Source of the DNA: Kordia jejudonensis
GTDB taxonomy: Bacteria; Bacteroidota; Bacteroidia; Flavobacteriales; Flavobacteriaceae
Length of the DNA stretch: 64,000 nt
Assembly (NCBI RefSeq): GCF_001005315.1
Contig: NZ_LBMG01000007.1
Span: 94,618-158,617 of the forward strand
Direction of reading: 5' to 3'
The position numbers were made by a program, and so were the translations under genes. The notes beneath the pieces are model-generated. The model ran no database searches, was not told the DNA's origin, and worked only from the letters and a program-made list of their open reading frames with translations. The first letter of the stretch is position 1. Every line of letters starts with the position of its first letter. Of the stretch, positions 1 through 8,532 are shown piece after piece.

Positions 1-145
1 AAAGTTTTCTTGAACATTTAAAGACACTCAAGAAGTGTGTCGCAAATACACAACACAAAAGTAAGTAAAAAACTATATATTTTGTAAGTATAATAAATAT
101 TAAAATGTATCATAACAGATGTGATGTTTTTTATTGTTCTTTGTA

Positions 146-376
146 ATGACAAAAGAAGAAAACAGATATCTCAACATTCTGGGTAAAGCATTTCCTTTTT
201 AACAAAAAAATGGATTTACACAAATTGAGGTTCGTGATGCTATAGATATAGAAAAACCCAACTTATCCGCTATAGAAAACGGTAGACAAAATACAATCAC
301 ACTAACTTTACGAAAAATAGCCTTAGCAATAAATATAGAAGTACATGACATTTTCAAAGAAGGTTTTAATTACTAA
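146..376 (+). pseudogene. Broken XRE-family HTH regulator
   Basis: Read from the ATG at 146, the frame gives an N-terminal helix (MTKEENRYLNILG), an in-frame TAA at codon 19, and then an intact HTH core. The core contains GFTQIEV, NLSAIENGRQN and LTLRKIALAINIEVHDIF, the recognition-helix and scaffold pattern of XRE/Cro-type DNA-binding domains. The family normally reads through the stop region (GKxIRxxRxxKGxTQ). About one residue is also missing there, so the gene looks inactivated by a small lesion. Only the segment after the stop keeps family character. A sequencing error is the alternative explanation. It lies just upstream of an antitoxin-like small gene. Confidence 0.7.
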
Positions 377-427
377 ATCAATTTTTAGTTCTATTTACGT
401 ATGTTTGTTAGTATAATACTTCATATA

Positions 428-676
428 ATGGAAGCAGTTATATTAAAAAATAAAATACAGTCCTACTTAGACAATGCTGATGAAAGAGTGTTAGCTATCG
501 TTAATGGAGTTTTCGAAAACTACTACAAAGACGAAACTGTTGCTTTTCATCCTGATGGAACTCCTATGTCAAGACACGAATATAAAGTAGCACTTGATAC
601 TGCAGAAGAACAAATTAATAACGGAGATTTTATTTCTGTTGAAGAATTTGAGCAACAAAAAATTATGGGTAACTGA
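428..676 (+). CDS. Small antitoxin-like protein
   Basis: This encodes an 82-aa acidic protein. The start at 428 (MEAVILKNKIQSYLDNADERV) is chosen over an upstream ATG at 401. That start would add a hydrophobic nonapeptide, and relatives I recall begin with ME(T/A)xxLKxKIxxYID.AD. The organisation, a short amphipathic helix, then 'ADERVLAIVNGVFENYYKDETVAF..DGTPMSRHEYK' and an acidic tail with an IN.GDFISVEEFE segment, resembles orphan antitoxins of RelE/ParE-type modules in Flavobacteriia. In these a 'G.pls..EY....d.A...i..G...S.ee' pattern is common. No toxin gene follows, because the next gene is aspS. The function is inference from resemblance only. Confidence 0.6.
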   Translation: MEAVILKNKIQSYLDNADERVLAIVNGVFENYYKDETVAFHPDGTPMSRHEYKVALDTAEEQINNGDFISVEEFEQQKIMGN

Positions 677-841
677 ATCAAGTTCAGTTTAACGCAAAGA
701 ATATTTTTTAGATAATTTATATTTTTAAAATCAACTTCGATTTAAAGTTCAACCTATACTTAATTTTCGACTTCGATTTCAAATTCAAATTCTTCTCCCA
801 AAATATTTCAATTCCTACACCATTCATCCGCCAAAAACCAT

Positions 842-849
842 TAAATTTG
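842..849 (+). promoter_or_regulatory. TAnnTTTG promoter box before aspS
   Basis: TAAATTTG matches the Bacteroidota -7 element TAnnTTTG. It lies 21 bases before the aspS ATG, giving a short leader of about 15 bases. No good -33 TTTG is visible at the usual distance, so the call rests on one element. Confidence 0.4.
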
Positions 850-870
850 CGCTTTTAAAATCGCATACAC

Positions 871-2625
871 ATGTACAGATCACATAGTTGTGGTGAGTTA
901 AGAGCATCACACATTACACAAGAAGTTACCCTTTCAGGTTGGGTTCAAAAGTCTAGAGATAAAGGATTTATGATTTGGGTCGATCTTCGCGATCGCTACG
1001 GAATTACACAATTAATCTTTGATGAAGAACGTACACCAACAACCATTTTTGAAAAAGCAAAAACACTTGGTAGAGAATTTGTGATCCAAGTAACAGGAGA
1101 AGTGATTGAGCGTGCTTCTAAAAACTCAAATATGCCTACGGGAGATATTGAGATTTTAGTCACAAAACTCACGGTTTTAAATGCTTCGTTATTACCACCA
1201 TTTACGATTGAAGATGAAACAGATGGTGGCGAAGATATCCGAATGAAATATCGCTACTTAGACATTCGTCGTAATCCTGTAAAAGATAGCTTAATCTTCC
1301 GTCATAAAGTAACGATGGAAGTTCGCAAATACTTATCTGAGCAAGAATTTATCGAAGTAGAAACACCGTATTTAATCAAATCGACGCCAGAAGGTGCACG
1401 TGATTTTGTAGTGCCTTCTCGTATGAATGAAGGACAATTTTACGCCTTGCCACAATCGCCACAAACTTTCAAACAATTATTGATGGTTGGCGGAATGGAT
1501 AAATATTTTCAAATTGTAAAATGCTTCCGTGATGAAGATTTACGCGCCGATAGACAACCAGAATTTACGCAAATTGACTGCGAAATGGCGTTTGTAGAGC
1601 AAGAAGATATTTTAAATGTATTTGAAGGCTTAACACGTCACTTACTAAAAGAAATCAAAGGAATTGACATTGAAAAGTTCCCTAGAATGACGTTTGATCA
1701 CGCGATGAAAACCTACGGAAACGACAAACCAGACATTCGTTTCGGAATGGAATTTGGCGAACTAAACGACGTTGCACAACACAAAGAATTCAATGTATTC
1801 AATTCGGCAGAATTAGTCGTTGGAATCGCAGTGCCAGGCGGCGCAAGTTACACACGTAAAGAAATAGACAAACTCATTGATTGGGTAAGACGTCCACAAG
1901 TTGGTGCACTAGGAATGGTATATGTAAAATGTAACGAAGACGGAAGTTTCAAATCATCTGTAGACAAATTCTACGATCAGGACGATTTGGCAAAATGGGC
2001 AGAAAAAACTGGCGCAAAAGCAGGCGATTTAATCTGTGTATTATCTGGAAATACCAACAAAGTACGCGCGCAACTAAGTGCCTTACGTATGGAATTGGCA
2101 GAACGCCTAAACTTGCGTAATCCATCAGAATTTGCTCCACTTTGGGTAATGGATTTCCCATTATTAGAATTGGACGAAGAAACAGGTCATTACCATGCAA
2201 TGCACCATCCATTTACATCTCCAAAACCTGGTCAATTGGAATTATTAGACACCAATCCTGGTGATGTAAAAGCAAATGCTTACGATTTGGTTTTAAACGG
2301 AAATGAAATCGGTGGTGGATCCATTCGTATTCACGATAAAGAAATGCAAGCAATTATGTTTAAGCATTTAGGATTTACCGAAGATGAAGCAAAAGCACAA
2401 TTTGGGTTCCTTATGGATGCTTTCCAATACGGAGCGCCGCCACATGGTGGATTGGCTTTTGGTTTGGACAGATTGGTTGCCATTTTGGGCGGACAAGAAA
2501 CGATTCGTGATTTCATTGCGTTCCCGAAAAACAATTCGGGTCGTGATGTCATGATTGATGCGCCAGCACCAATTGATGACGAACAACTAAAAGAATTAAG
2601 CATCAAGCTTGATATACAAGCGTAA
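871..2625 (+). CDS. aspS: Aspartate-tRNA ligase
   Basis: This is a class II aminoacyl-tRNA synthetase that charges tRNA-Asp with aspartate in the cytoplasm. The 584-aa length fits the bacterial AspRS type. The N-terminal OB-fold anticodon-binding domain (about residues 1-105, with [21 protein letters not shown]) is followed by the class II core. Motif 2 is in [18 protein letters not shown]. The bacterial GAD insertion domain lies in the middle (about 290-420). Motif 3 is [10 protein letters not shown] at 526-535. Whether it is discriminating or also charges tRNA-Asn cannot be judged from sequence alone. It is monocistronic, with a strong terminator directly behind it. Confidence 0.97.
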   Translation: MYRSHSCGELRASHITQEVTLSGWVQKSRDKGFMIWVDLRDRYGITQLIFDEERTPTTIFEKAKTLGREFVIQVTGEVIERASKNSNMPTGDIEILVTKLTVLNASLLPPFTIEDETDGGEDIRMKYRYLDIRRNPVKDSLIFRHKVTMEVRKYLSEQEFIEVETPYLIKSTPEGARDFVVPSRMNEGQFYALPQSPQTFKQLLMVGGMDKYFQIVKCFRDEDLRADRQPEFTQIDCEMAFVEQEDILNVFEGLTRHLLKEIKGIDIEKFPRMTFDHAMKTYGNDKPDIRFGMEFGELNDVAQHKEFNVFNSAELVVGIAVPGGASYTRKEIDKLIDWVRRPQVGALGMVYVKCNEDGSFKSSVDKFYDQDDLAKWAEKTGAKAGDLICVLSGNTNKVRAQLSALRMELAERLNLRNPSEFAPLWVMDFPLLELDEETGHYHAMHHPFTSPKPGQLELLDTNPGDVKANAYDLVLNGNEIGGGSIRIHDKEMQAIMFKHLGFTEDEAKAQFGFLMDAFQYGAPPHGGLAFGLDRLVAILGGQETIRDFIAFPKNNSGRDVMIDAPAPIDDEQLKELSIKLDIQA

Positions 2626-2643
2626 AAAGCTGAACATATACAT

Positions 2644-2678
2644 AATACAAAACCCTGCAATTTGCAGGGTTTTGTATT
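2644..2678. terminator. Bidirectional intrinsic terminator
   Basis: Nearly perfect 17-bp arms (left AATACAAAACCCTGCAA at 2644-2660, right complement at 2662-2678) form a hairpin with A- and T-rich flanks. It lies between aspS and the convergent small gene at 2743, so it could serve both strands. Confidence 0.8.
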
Positions 2679-2742
2679 ATATAAAAATTATTAAACGAAA
2701 TCTTAGTTTATCATAATAAGTGTGTGCATGTTATGAGTTAAA

Positions 2743-2979
2743 TCAGAGAAAAGAAATAATTAATGTAGCCGCTATTGATATTGAAAGTAAAATAAGCTTC
2801 ATATTTTTTTGGGTTTGTTTTTCTTTTTTGAGCGAGTTCACAAGTATAAAACCTGATATTACAAAAATAACTGCTAGTGAATACATTTTATATTCAAATA
2901 CATCTTGATAAAAGTTCTTAAAGAATATGATATGAATTACGATAAAAAGTAATGGAACAAGTCTAATTATTTTTTTCAT
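2743..2979 (-). CDS. Small membrane protein, unknown function
   Basis: This 78-aa protein has three predicted hydrophobic segments: residues 4-20 (IIRLVPLLFIVIHIIFF), 33-49 (YSLAVIFVISGFILVNS) and 61-78 (MKLILLSISIAATLIISFL). They are separated by a lysine-rich loop (KKEKQTQK). It ends immediately after the last hydrophobic stretch. The start MKKIIRL is typical for a small inner-membrane protein. It is convergent with aspS and divergent from the gene at 3244. I do not recognise a family. The membrane topology pattern supports it being real, but nothing indicates a function. Confidence 0.55.
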   Translation of the reverse strand: MKKIIRLVPLLFIVIHIIFFKNFYQDVFEYKMYSLAVIFVISGFILVNSLKKEKQTQKNMKLILLSISIAATLIISFL

Positions 2980-3243
2980 GTAGTTAATTGGTAAGTATTA
3001 CAACAAATATAGTTTTTTCTTACAAATAAATAAATTTACCAATTATTTTTTTCAATTATATAGATTATAAAAAAACTAGACTGAAACTCAACGGTGTTTT
3101 AATATACATTAGAGAAAATAATTTTTCAAATTAATACAGTTCATACTAAAGTAATGGAACTTCGTACAAGTATTTAAGTCATGTGTGCATATTATATCAT
3201 CAATTTCCTTTTTTTCATTAGATTTATATGATAAAACCAACGA

Positions 3244-3789
3244 ATGAAAATTTTTAAAATAATTATTTCCATTGTACTACTTGCGATTTTTGCCTTTGCA
3301 GGATTTTTAGCTTATTCCTATTACAGCTATACGGAAGCTTTTAATACAGAAAACAAGCCTTATAAACACTATGTCGGTTATATTGATTCTGAAAAAGCGT
3401 TGCTAACTGACGAATTTGATCTTTGTGATGAAGGCAGAATTTACCATACATACAGCAGTGCAAGCTTAAAAGCGTATAAAGGTTCAAAAAAGCGTTTCCG
3501 CGATCATATCCAAACGAGCTTTAATGACAATACATTTACAGATTCTGGCTATCTAAATTTTCGGTTTTTTGTAAATTGTGAAGGAAATGCAGGCATGTTT
3601 GAAATTATTCAAATGGATTTAGATTTAAAAGAATCGCCACTAAATCCACAACTCGTAGATTCACTATTTACGCTAACTTCAAATCCTGAAAACTGGGAAA
3701 TTATTGAATATTACGAAGCACCTAGAAATTATTACATGTACATATCATACCGAATAGAAAATGGAAAAGTTACTGAAATTATCCCTTAG
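3244..3789 (+). CDS. Membrane-anchored hypothetical protein
   Basis: This is a 181-aa protein with one N-terminal membrane segment (MKIFKIIISIVLLAIFAFAGFLAY), followed by a polar extracytoplasmic domain. Two cysteines (CDEG and NCEGN) could pair there. The N terminus may be an uncleaved signal anchor, since no clear signal-peptidase site or lipobox is present. The gene overlaps the next one (TPR lipoprotein) by 29 bases in another frame, so the two are probably translationally coupled and may act together in the envelope. The motif 'YVGYIDSEKALLTDEFDLCDEGRIYHTYSS' suggests a conserved envelope protein, but I cannot name the family. Confidence 0.7.
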   Translation: MKIFKIIISIVLLAIFAFAGFLAYSYYSYTEAFNTENKPYKHYVGYIDSEKALLTDEFDLCDEGRIYHTYSSASLKAYKGSKKRFRDHIQTSFNDNTFTDSGYLNFRFFVNCEGNAGMFEIIQMDLDLKESPLNPQLVDSLFTLTSNPENWEIIEYYEAPRNYYMYISYRIENGKVTEIIP

Positions 3790-4672
3790 TTTTTGTTGTT
3801 TATGCTTGTTATTTTCTTGTGGAAATGATGCCGCAAACAAAAGACAACGCGCTGAAAAACGCTATAAAGAAGCAATTCGATTTACACAAGGCACAACAGC
3901 TTTTCAAAACGGAATTGCCGAAGCTGTCGCTATTGACTCAACCTACGAAGATGCCGTATACGAACTTTCCGTAGCACACCTAAAACGCGGAATGCCACAC
4001 AAATGGTTGCCACAATACAACAAAGCACTTGCACTAAATCCTGAATATCGATATCCATGGCGCGGTTATTTATATCTTTGGTTTTATAGAGATTACAAAA
4101 AAGCCATTGCAGACTTTGACGCTTCTGACTCACTTACACCTAATTTTATTGATGCGCCACAAGGTCATAGTGTCGATTTTTGGCGCGGAATTGCCTATTT
4201 GGGTTTAAATGACCACAAAAATTCCATTGCCTATTTTGACAAACACATTCAAAAAGAAACCGAAGAAACTGGTGAAGATTGGGTAGAACATGAAGCTTTT
4301 CTCTACAGAGGAATTGCACATTACGAAGCTGGAAATCAGGAAGAAGCACTCAAAAATTTCAATACCTTACTAAAATACAACTCCGATTTTGCGGACGCGA
4401 AATATTACAAAGCTTTGTTGCTTCGTGATACACTGGAAAAACTTCAACAGGAAATTGAAATGGCAGGATCAAGATATGGCTCTACATTACACACAAAAAT
4501 TCCAAGAGAAAAATTCCAAGAGAAAAAACAAGAAGCACTTTTACTAATTGACGAAGCTATTGACAACTTCAACAATGGCTATTCAAATCAGCGTCCATAT
4601 GTGGAAACATTGCGACAATTATATGGGGAAGATTATATAAACCTAAAAACGAAATTAGAGGCAATGTACTAA
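3761..4672 (+). CDS. TPR-repeat lipoprotein
   Basis: This 303-aa protein starts with a lipoprotein signal whose lipobox is LLFSC (Cys at about residue 20), followed by GNDAAN. The body carries tetratricopeptide-like helices: YEDAVYELSVAHLKRGMPHKWLPQYNKALALNPEY, YLGLNDHKNSIAYFDKHIQ, and YEAGNQEEALKNFNTLLKYNSDFADAKYYKALLL. TPRs usually mediate protein-protein contacts, so an envelope scaffold role is likely. The start is fixed by the lipoprotein signal and lies inside the end of the preceding gene. A C-terminal segment (residues about 225-303) is helical and charged, without further clear TPRs. No specific partner can be inferred beyond the coupled upstream gene. Confidence 0.85.
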   Translation: MEKLLKLSLSFCCLCLLFSCGNDAANKRQRAEKRYKEAIRFTQGTTAFQNGIAEAVAIDSTYEDAVYELSVAHLKRGMPHKWLPQYNKALALNPEYRYPWRGYLYLWFYRDYKKAIADFDASDSLTPNFIDAPQGHSVDFWRGIAYLGLNDHKNSIAYFDKHIQKETEETGEDWVEHEAFLYRGIAHYEAGNQEEALKNFNTLLKYNSDFADAKYYKALLLRDTLEKLQQEIEMAGSRYGSTLHTKIPREKFQEKKQEALLLIDEAIDNFNNGYSNQRPYVETLRQLYGEDYINLKTKLEAMY

Positions 4673-4896
4673 TTTTTCTTGCGCTCAACTTTCAACTAAT
4701 ATGTCCCAACTACGGTATCGTTTTGTGCTAGTTAGAAAGATAACACAGATAAATTACTTTTAAATTTCGTTGATTACGTGTCTAATATTTTGATTTCCAT
4801 CAATATTATTATAGCTTTAGCATGAACGGAAATTTCTATACAACTACGTGTAGTTTATTTCAATAACCAACAATATTTCACCAAAATCTAACAAAA

Positions 4897-5412
4897 ATGA
4901 ACCTTTCAAAAAAAATCAATCGTATTGCAATTGCTTTTCTACTCATAAGTGCAATTGCTTTTCAAAGTTGTGGCGACAAAGATAAAAAAGACGCTATGGA
5001 GAAAGAATTAGCGGCAGTACATCAAAAAATGGATTCAATTCATGACATGATGGAAAAAGATCACGAGCGTTTTGAAGCAAAACATAAAGAATGGCAAAAA
5101 ATGCATAAAGTGACAGATACTACCAGCAATGAAAATGAGCATGTTGCTTTTGAAACAAAACATCAAAATATCATTAAAAAACATTCCGCTATTTTAGACA
5201 ATCATGAAAAATTGATGGAAGAACATGAAAAAATAGAAGAAGCACATTTATCTGGCGATAAAACAATAGAAGAAATAAAAGCTGAGCATGACAAGATACA
5301 AGCTGATCACGAAAAAATGGAAGCAGAACACAAACAAATGGTGGAGGAACATGAAAAAATGGAAGCGGAACACAATAAAATGAATAAAGATCATAGCGAA
5401 CCAAAAGAATAA
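4897..5412 (+). CDS. His-rich coiled-coil lipoprotein
   Basis: This 171-aa protein has a signal peptide and lipobox (FQSC, Cys at about residue 25), then an almost entirely helical charged body. From residue 35 onward, units such as HDMMEKDHERFEAKHKEW, IQADHEKMEAEHKQM and VEEHEKMEAEHNKM repeat every seven residues, with His preceded by an acidic residue. This predicts a long coiled coil on the outer or periplasmic face of a membrane, with histidines lining one stripe. Metal binding or a pH-responsive zipper is a reasonable inference but unproven. It is followed by an intrinsic terminator, so it is probably monocistronic. Confidence 0.8.
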   Translation: MNLSKKINRIAIAFLLISAIAFQSCGDKDKKDAMEKELAAVHQKMDSIHDMMEKDHERFEAKHKEWQKMHKVTDTTSNENEHVAFETKHQNIIKKHSAILDNHEKLMEEHEKIEEAHLSGDKTIEEIKAEHDKIQADHEKMEAEHKQMVEEHEKMEAEHNKMNKDHSEPKE

Positions 5413-5455
5413 TACATTCTATACCAATCAAATAAGTACAACAGTAAGAACAAAA

Positions 5456-5486
5456 AATGAGCAAAGGAAACTTGCTCATTTTTTTG
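5456..5486 (+). terminator. Intrinsic terminator
   Basis: The arms AATGAGCAA (5456-5464) and TTGCTCATT (5472-5480) form a 9-bp stem followed by a T-run. It follows the coiled-coil lipoprotein gene. Confidence 0.8.
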
Positions 5487-5575
5487 TTTTATTGCTTATA
5501 TTGAATACACATTCGTAATTTATAACATCCGTTTTTAAAGCGAACAATGGTAAATTTCTCATAAATAATCAAAGT

Positions 5576-7354
5576 ATGCCAACGCAGAAAAAATCATTAT
5601 TTAGACGTTTCTTAATTTGGAGATACAAACATATATCCAACAAGAATTTTGTTTTCATCCTGAGCATTTTAGTTGGTTTAGGATCTGGTTTGGTTGCGGT
5701 TACGATTAAGAATATTACATTTTGGATTCAAGCATTATTAGAAAACGGCATCATATTTTCTAAAAATCAACTATACTTCATTTTACCGTTGGTCGGATTG
5801 TTTTTAGTCTATCTGGTTTCTAAATTTATCTTTAAAAAACAAACGGAACACGCTATTTCGTCCATTTTATATGCGTTATCCAAACGCACTGGAATTATTC
5901 CAAATCATAAAATGTATGTACCGCTAATTACAGCGCCGTTAACGGTTGGTTTTGGTGGTTCGGTTGGATTGTTAGGTCCCGCAATTGCTTCAGGTTCGGC
6001 TATAAGTTCCAACATTAGTAAACTTTTTCACATCAACAGTAAAACCCGAATGTTGTTGATTGGTTGTGCGGCAGCTGGCGCAATTTCTTCTATCTTTAAA
6101 TCGCCCGTAGCAGCTATCATTTTCGCCATTGAAGTCTTTAGTTTAGATTTAACGCTCACTTCCTTAATTCCACTTTTATTAGCATCCGTTTCGGCAGTTG
6201 TAACGTCGTATTTTTTTCTTGGGAATGAAAACTTGTTCAATTTTACACTTTCAGAACAATTTCAACTAAGTGATATTCCATTTTATGTACTGCTTGGCGT
6301 AGGAACTGCGTTTGCGTCTATCTATTTTACTAAAATGCACTTTGCCATCACTACCTTTTTTGATCGATTTAAACAAAAAATCACTAAACTCATTATTTGC
6401 GGATTGGGCATTGGTGTCATGCTCTATTTTATTCCGCCTTTATACGGAGAAGGTTTTGGCTTCATTACCAATTTACTCGATGGAAATCATATTCAAGCAT
6501 TGGGAAAAACGCCTTTAGACAATTACACCGAAAATATTTGGGTGGTCATTTTGCTGCTTATCGGAATTACCATTTTTAAAGCGATTGCCATGACTACAAC
6601 TTTTGCGGCTGGAGGTTCGGGCGGAATTTTTATTCCAACAATGGTTATGGGAAGCGCGCTTGGGAATATTGTTGCCAAAGTCATCAATCAATTTGGATTT
6701 AGTGTTTCGGAAGCTAACTTCACATTAGTTGGCATGGCAGGTTTAATTGCTGGCGTATTACATGCGCCGTTAACGGCAATTTTCTTGATTGCTGAAATTA
6801 CGGGCGGATACGATTTGTTTGTACCGTTGATGCTTACCTGTGCAATTTCGTTCTTAATTACAAAAAATCTATTAAACTATACCATTTACACACGCGAACT
6901 TTCTGAAACGGGCGAATTGTTAACACACAACAAAGATGAAACGGTACTTACGTTGATGGCGTTAGATAGTGTAATTGAACAAAACTTTAGCACCATAAAA
7001 CCCGAAATGACACTCGGCGAAATGTTGCACGAAGCGGTTGCAAAATCGAAACGAAACTTGTTTCCTGTAGTAGATGAAGAAGAAAATTTGGTTGGAATTA
7101 TTGTATTAGATGATATTCGAGAGTTTATGTTTGATACGTCTTTATACGATTCGCTTTCGGTAAACGATTTTATGCACGACGCGCCCGATTATATTATTTA
7201 TGAAGAAGATAATATGAAATCTGTGATGAAAAAATTTCAAGATAGCAGCGCTTGGAATTTGCCTGTTTTGAAAGATGGAAAATACTACGGATTTGTGTCA
7301 AAATCGAAATTATTAACGGCATATAGACGAAAGTTAATTACTTTTACGCGATAA
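5576..7354 (+). CDS. ClC chloride channel with CBS pair
   Basis: This 592-aa integral membrane protein is of the ClC family. Hydrophobic helices span about residues 25-440, and two CBS domains (about 460-585, with VVDEEENLVGIIVLDDIREFMF and LPVLKDGKYYGFVSKSKLL) form a cytoplasmic nucleotide-sensing tail. The 'GGIFIP' selectivity motif is present. The usual Gx(E)GP/GLEAP motif reads GLLGP (131-135), so the external gating glutamate is leucine (L133). The internal proton glutamate region reads AIEVF (E186-V187), so the residue matching E. coli ClC E203 is Val. By established ClC mechanism this predicts passive chloride conduction rather than H+/Cl- exchange. The first-filter GSGIP-type loop also deviates. 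Confidence 0.92.
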   Translation: MPTQKKSLFRRFLIWRYKHISNKNFVFILSILVGLGSGLVAVTIKNITFWIQALLENGIIFSKNQLYFILPLVGLFLVYLVSKFIFKKQTEHAISSILYALSKRTGIIPNHKMYVPLITAPLTVGFGGSVGLLGPAIASGSAISSNISKLFHINSKTRMLLIGCAAAGAISSIFKSPVAAIIFAIEVFSLDLTLTSLIPLLLASVSAVVTSYFFLGNENLFNFTLSEQFQLSDIPFYVLLGVGTAFASIYFTKMHFAITTFFDRFKQKITKLIICGLGIGVMLYFIPPLYGEGFGFITNLLDGNHIQALGKTPLDNYTENIWVVILLLIGITIFKAIAMTTTFAAGGSGGIFIPTMVMGSALGNIVAKVINQFGFSVSEANFTLVGMAGLIAGVLHAPLTAIFLIAEITGGYDLFVPLMLTCAISFLITKNLLNYTIYTRELSETGELLTHNKDETVLTLMALDSVIEQNFSTIKPEMTLGEMLHEAVAKSKRNLFPVVDEEENLVGIIVLDDIREFMFDTSLYDSLSVNDFMHDAPDYIIYEEDNMKSVMKKFQDSSAWNLPVLKDGKYYGFVSKSKLLTAYRRKLITFTR

Positions 7355-7372
7355 ATTGAAGTTTACTATTAT

Positions 7373-7900
7373 ATGAGACTACTTATATACATGTTTCTAT
7401 TTTTAATGCCTTTATCTGTTATTCAATCTCAAGAATTAACAACAATTGATAGAAATGGTTTTTCAATAACGTTCCCCAATTCTTGGAAAGAAGAAAAAGT
7501 TCCTAATTGCCTAATTTATATTTTAGAATCTGAAACTGATAAAATACAAACTAATTCCTTAACAAGTATAGGAATACAAGAAACTAAAAACAGTCAAACG
7601 CTAGAAGCATTTTCCAAAGAATATGAAGATGACTTAACTAATCATAAAAACTTGAAAGATTTCAAAATCAAGGCAAAGAGAAATCTAATGTACGGTAGTA
7701 AAAAAGCTATCCGGTACTTTTACACAGCTACAGATTCACACATTCCTATAGAGGTAATGGCAATTGCAATTGAAAACGAAGGAAAAATTATCTTAGTTAC
7801 TGCAACTATTTATTGGTTTAGACCTAATAGTAAAAAATTAGATTTCGTACAATTACTTAATAAAACAGAAAAAATACTTAATTCTATAAAAGTAGAATAG
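7373..7900 (+). CDS. Secreted PsbP/DcrB-like hypothetical
   Basis: This 175-aa protein has a signal peptide (MRLLIYMFLFLMPLSVIQSQ). The mature domain begins LTTIDRNGFSITFPNSWKEEK and ends with FVQLLNKTEKILNSIKV. The 'FSITFPNSWK' start, a central beta-rich stretch and the C-terminal 'ILNSIKV' helix resemble the PsbP/Mog1/DcrB fold of small periplasmic proteins, whose functions vary. It lies 18 bases behind the ClC gene and may be cotranscribed with it. The fold assignment is inference by pattern, and a structure prediction could overturn it. Confidence 0.7.
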   Translation: MRLLIYMFLFLMPLSVIQSQELTTIDRNGFSITFPNSWKEEKVPNCLIYILESETDKIQTNSLTSIGIQETKNSQTLEAFSKEYEDDLTNHKNLKDFKIKAKRNLMYGSKKAIRYFYTATDSHIPIEVMAIAIENEGKIILVTATIYWFRPNSKKLDFVQLLNKTEKILNSIKVE

Positions 7901-7925
7901 TGTTTTTACTTTAAAAAATAAACAC

Positions 7926-8165
7926 ATGAAATACCTTCTCATCATACTACTCATCGCATTAATAGGCGTTGGAATTTTTGCACATTATTACGAATTTCAA
8001 GAAGAAAACTTTGATCAAAAAGTAATTGGTATCTGTATTTTGACGTTTTCTTTTATTTGGATGCCGCTATTTATTTACCATCGATACAAAGGACGAAAAA
8101 AGGAAGATTTTATACTTTCTAACGAGAAATTGAAAGAAATGAATGACTTCAACCGAAAAGAATAA
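7926..8165 (+). CDS. Two-TM small membrane protein
   Basis: This 79-aa protein has two hydrophobic segments (about residues 2-20, LLIILLIALIGVGIFAHYY, and 34-53, IGICILTFSFIWMPLFIYH), followed by a basic then acidic cytoplasmic tail (RYKGRKKEDFILSNEKLKEMN). Proteins of this arrangement are frequent and uncharacterised in Flavobacteriia. It follows the preceding gene by 25 bases and could be in one transcript with it. The function is unknown. Confidence 0.7.
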   Translation: MKYLLIILLIALIGVGIFAHYYEFQEENFDQKVIGICILTFSFIWMPLFIYHRYKGRKKEDFILSNEKLKEMNDFNRKE

Positions 8166-8246
8166 CATAAAAATAGTGTTCAGGTATGCTAGTTATGCTT
8201 TAAAAACAGTAACTTAGATATCTATTAATTTTATTTTTTATCACAA

Positions 8247-8441
8247 ATGACTGGTACAGTTAAATTTTTCAATGAATCTAAAGGTTTTGGATTCATCACC
8301 AACGACGAAACAGGAAGAGACATTTTTGTCCACGTTTCCAACTTAAACGGCTTAGTTATAAACGAAGGCGATAAAGTTTTTTTCGAAGAGGAACAAGGAA
8401 AAAAAGGAATGGTCGCAGCACAAGTACAAATTATTGAATAG
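8247..8441 (+). CDS. Cold-shock domain protein
   Basis: This is a 64-aa single cold-shock domain, an OB-fold that binds single-stranded RNA or DNA. RNP1 is KGFGFI (12-17) and RNP2 is IFVHV (26-30). The remaining strands (GDKVFFEEEQGKKGMVAAQVQII) complete the fold. The length is normal for CspA-type proteins, so it is predicted to be an RNA chaperone acting in the cytoplasm. The gene stands alone with its own terminator. A leader of about 80 bases precedes it, in which I see no defined thermosensor. Confidence 0.95.
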   Translation: MTGTVKFFNESKGFGFITNDETGRDIFVHVSNLNGLVINEGDKVFFEEEQGKKGMVAAQVQIIE

Positions 8442-8469
8442 TACTTTTACGAACACATTTTACAATTTC

Positions 8470-8496
8470 ACGCGCAATATATATTGCGCGTTTTTT
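8470..8496. terminator. Intrinsic terminator
   Basis: The palindrome ACGCGCAATATATATTGCGC plus G and a T-run lies between the cold-shock gene and the convergent TlpA-like gene. The GC-rich base of the stem and the T6 tract fit termination of the forward gene. Confidence 0.8.
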
Positions 8497-8532
8497 ATGT
8501 TATTTAGTATTGTTACTACAACGCTAGTACAC

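Noticed and set aside
2331..2660. 109-aa reverse frame opposite the end of aspS
   Set aside because: It lies entirely within aspS on the other strand and has no signal, motif or conserved start; it is a shadow frame.
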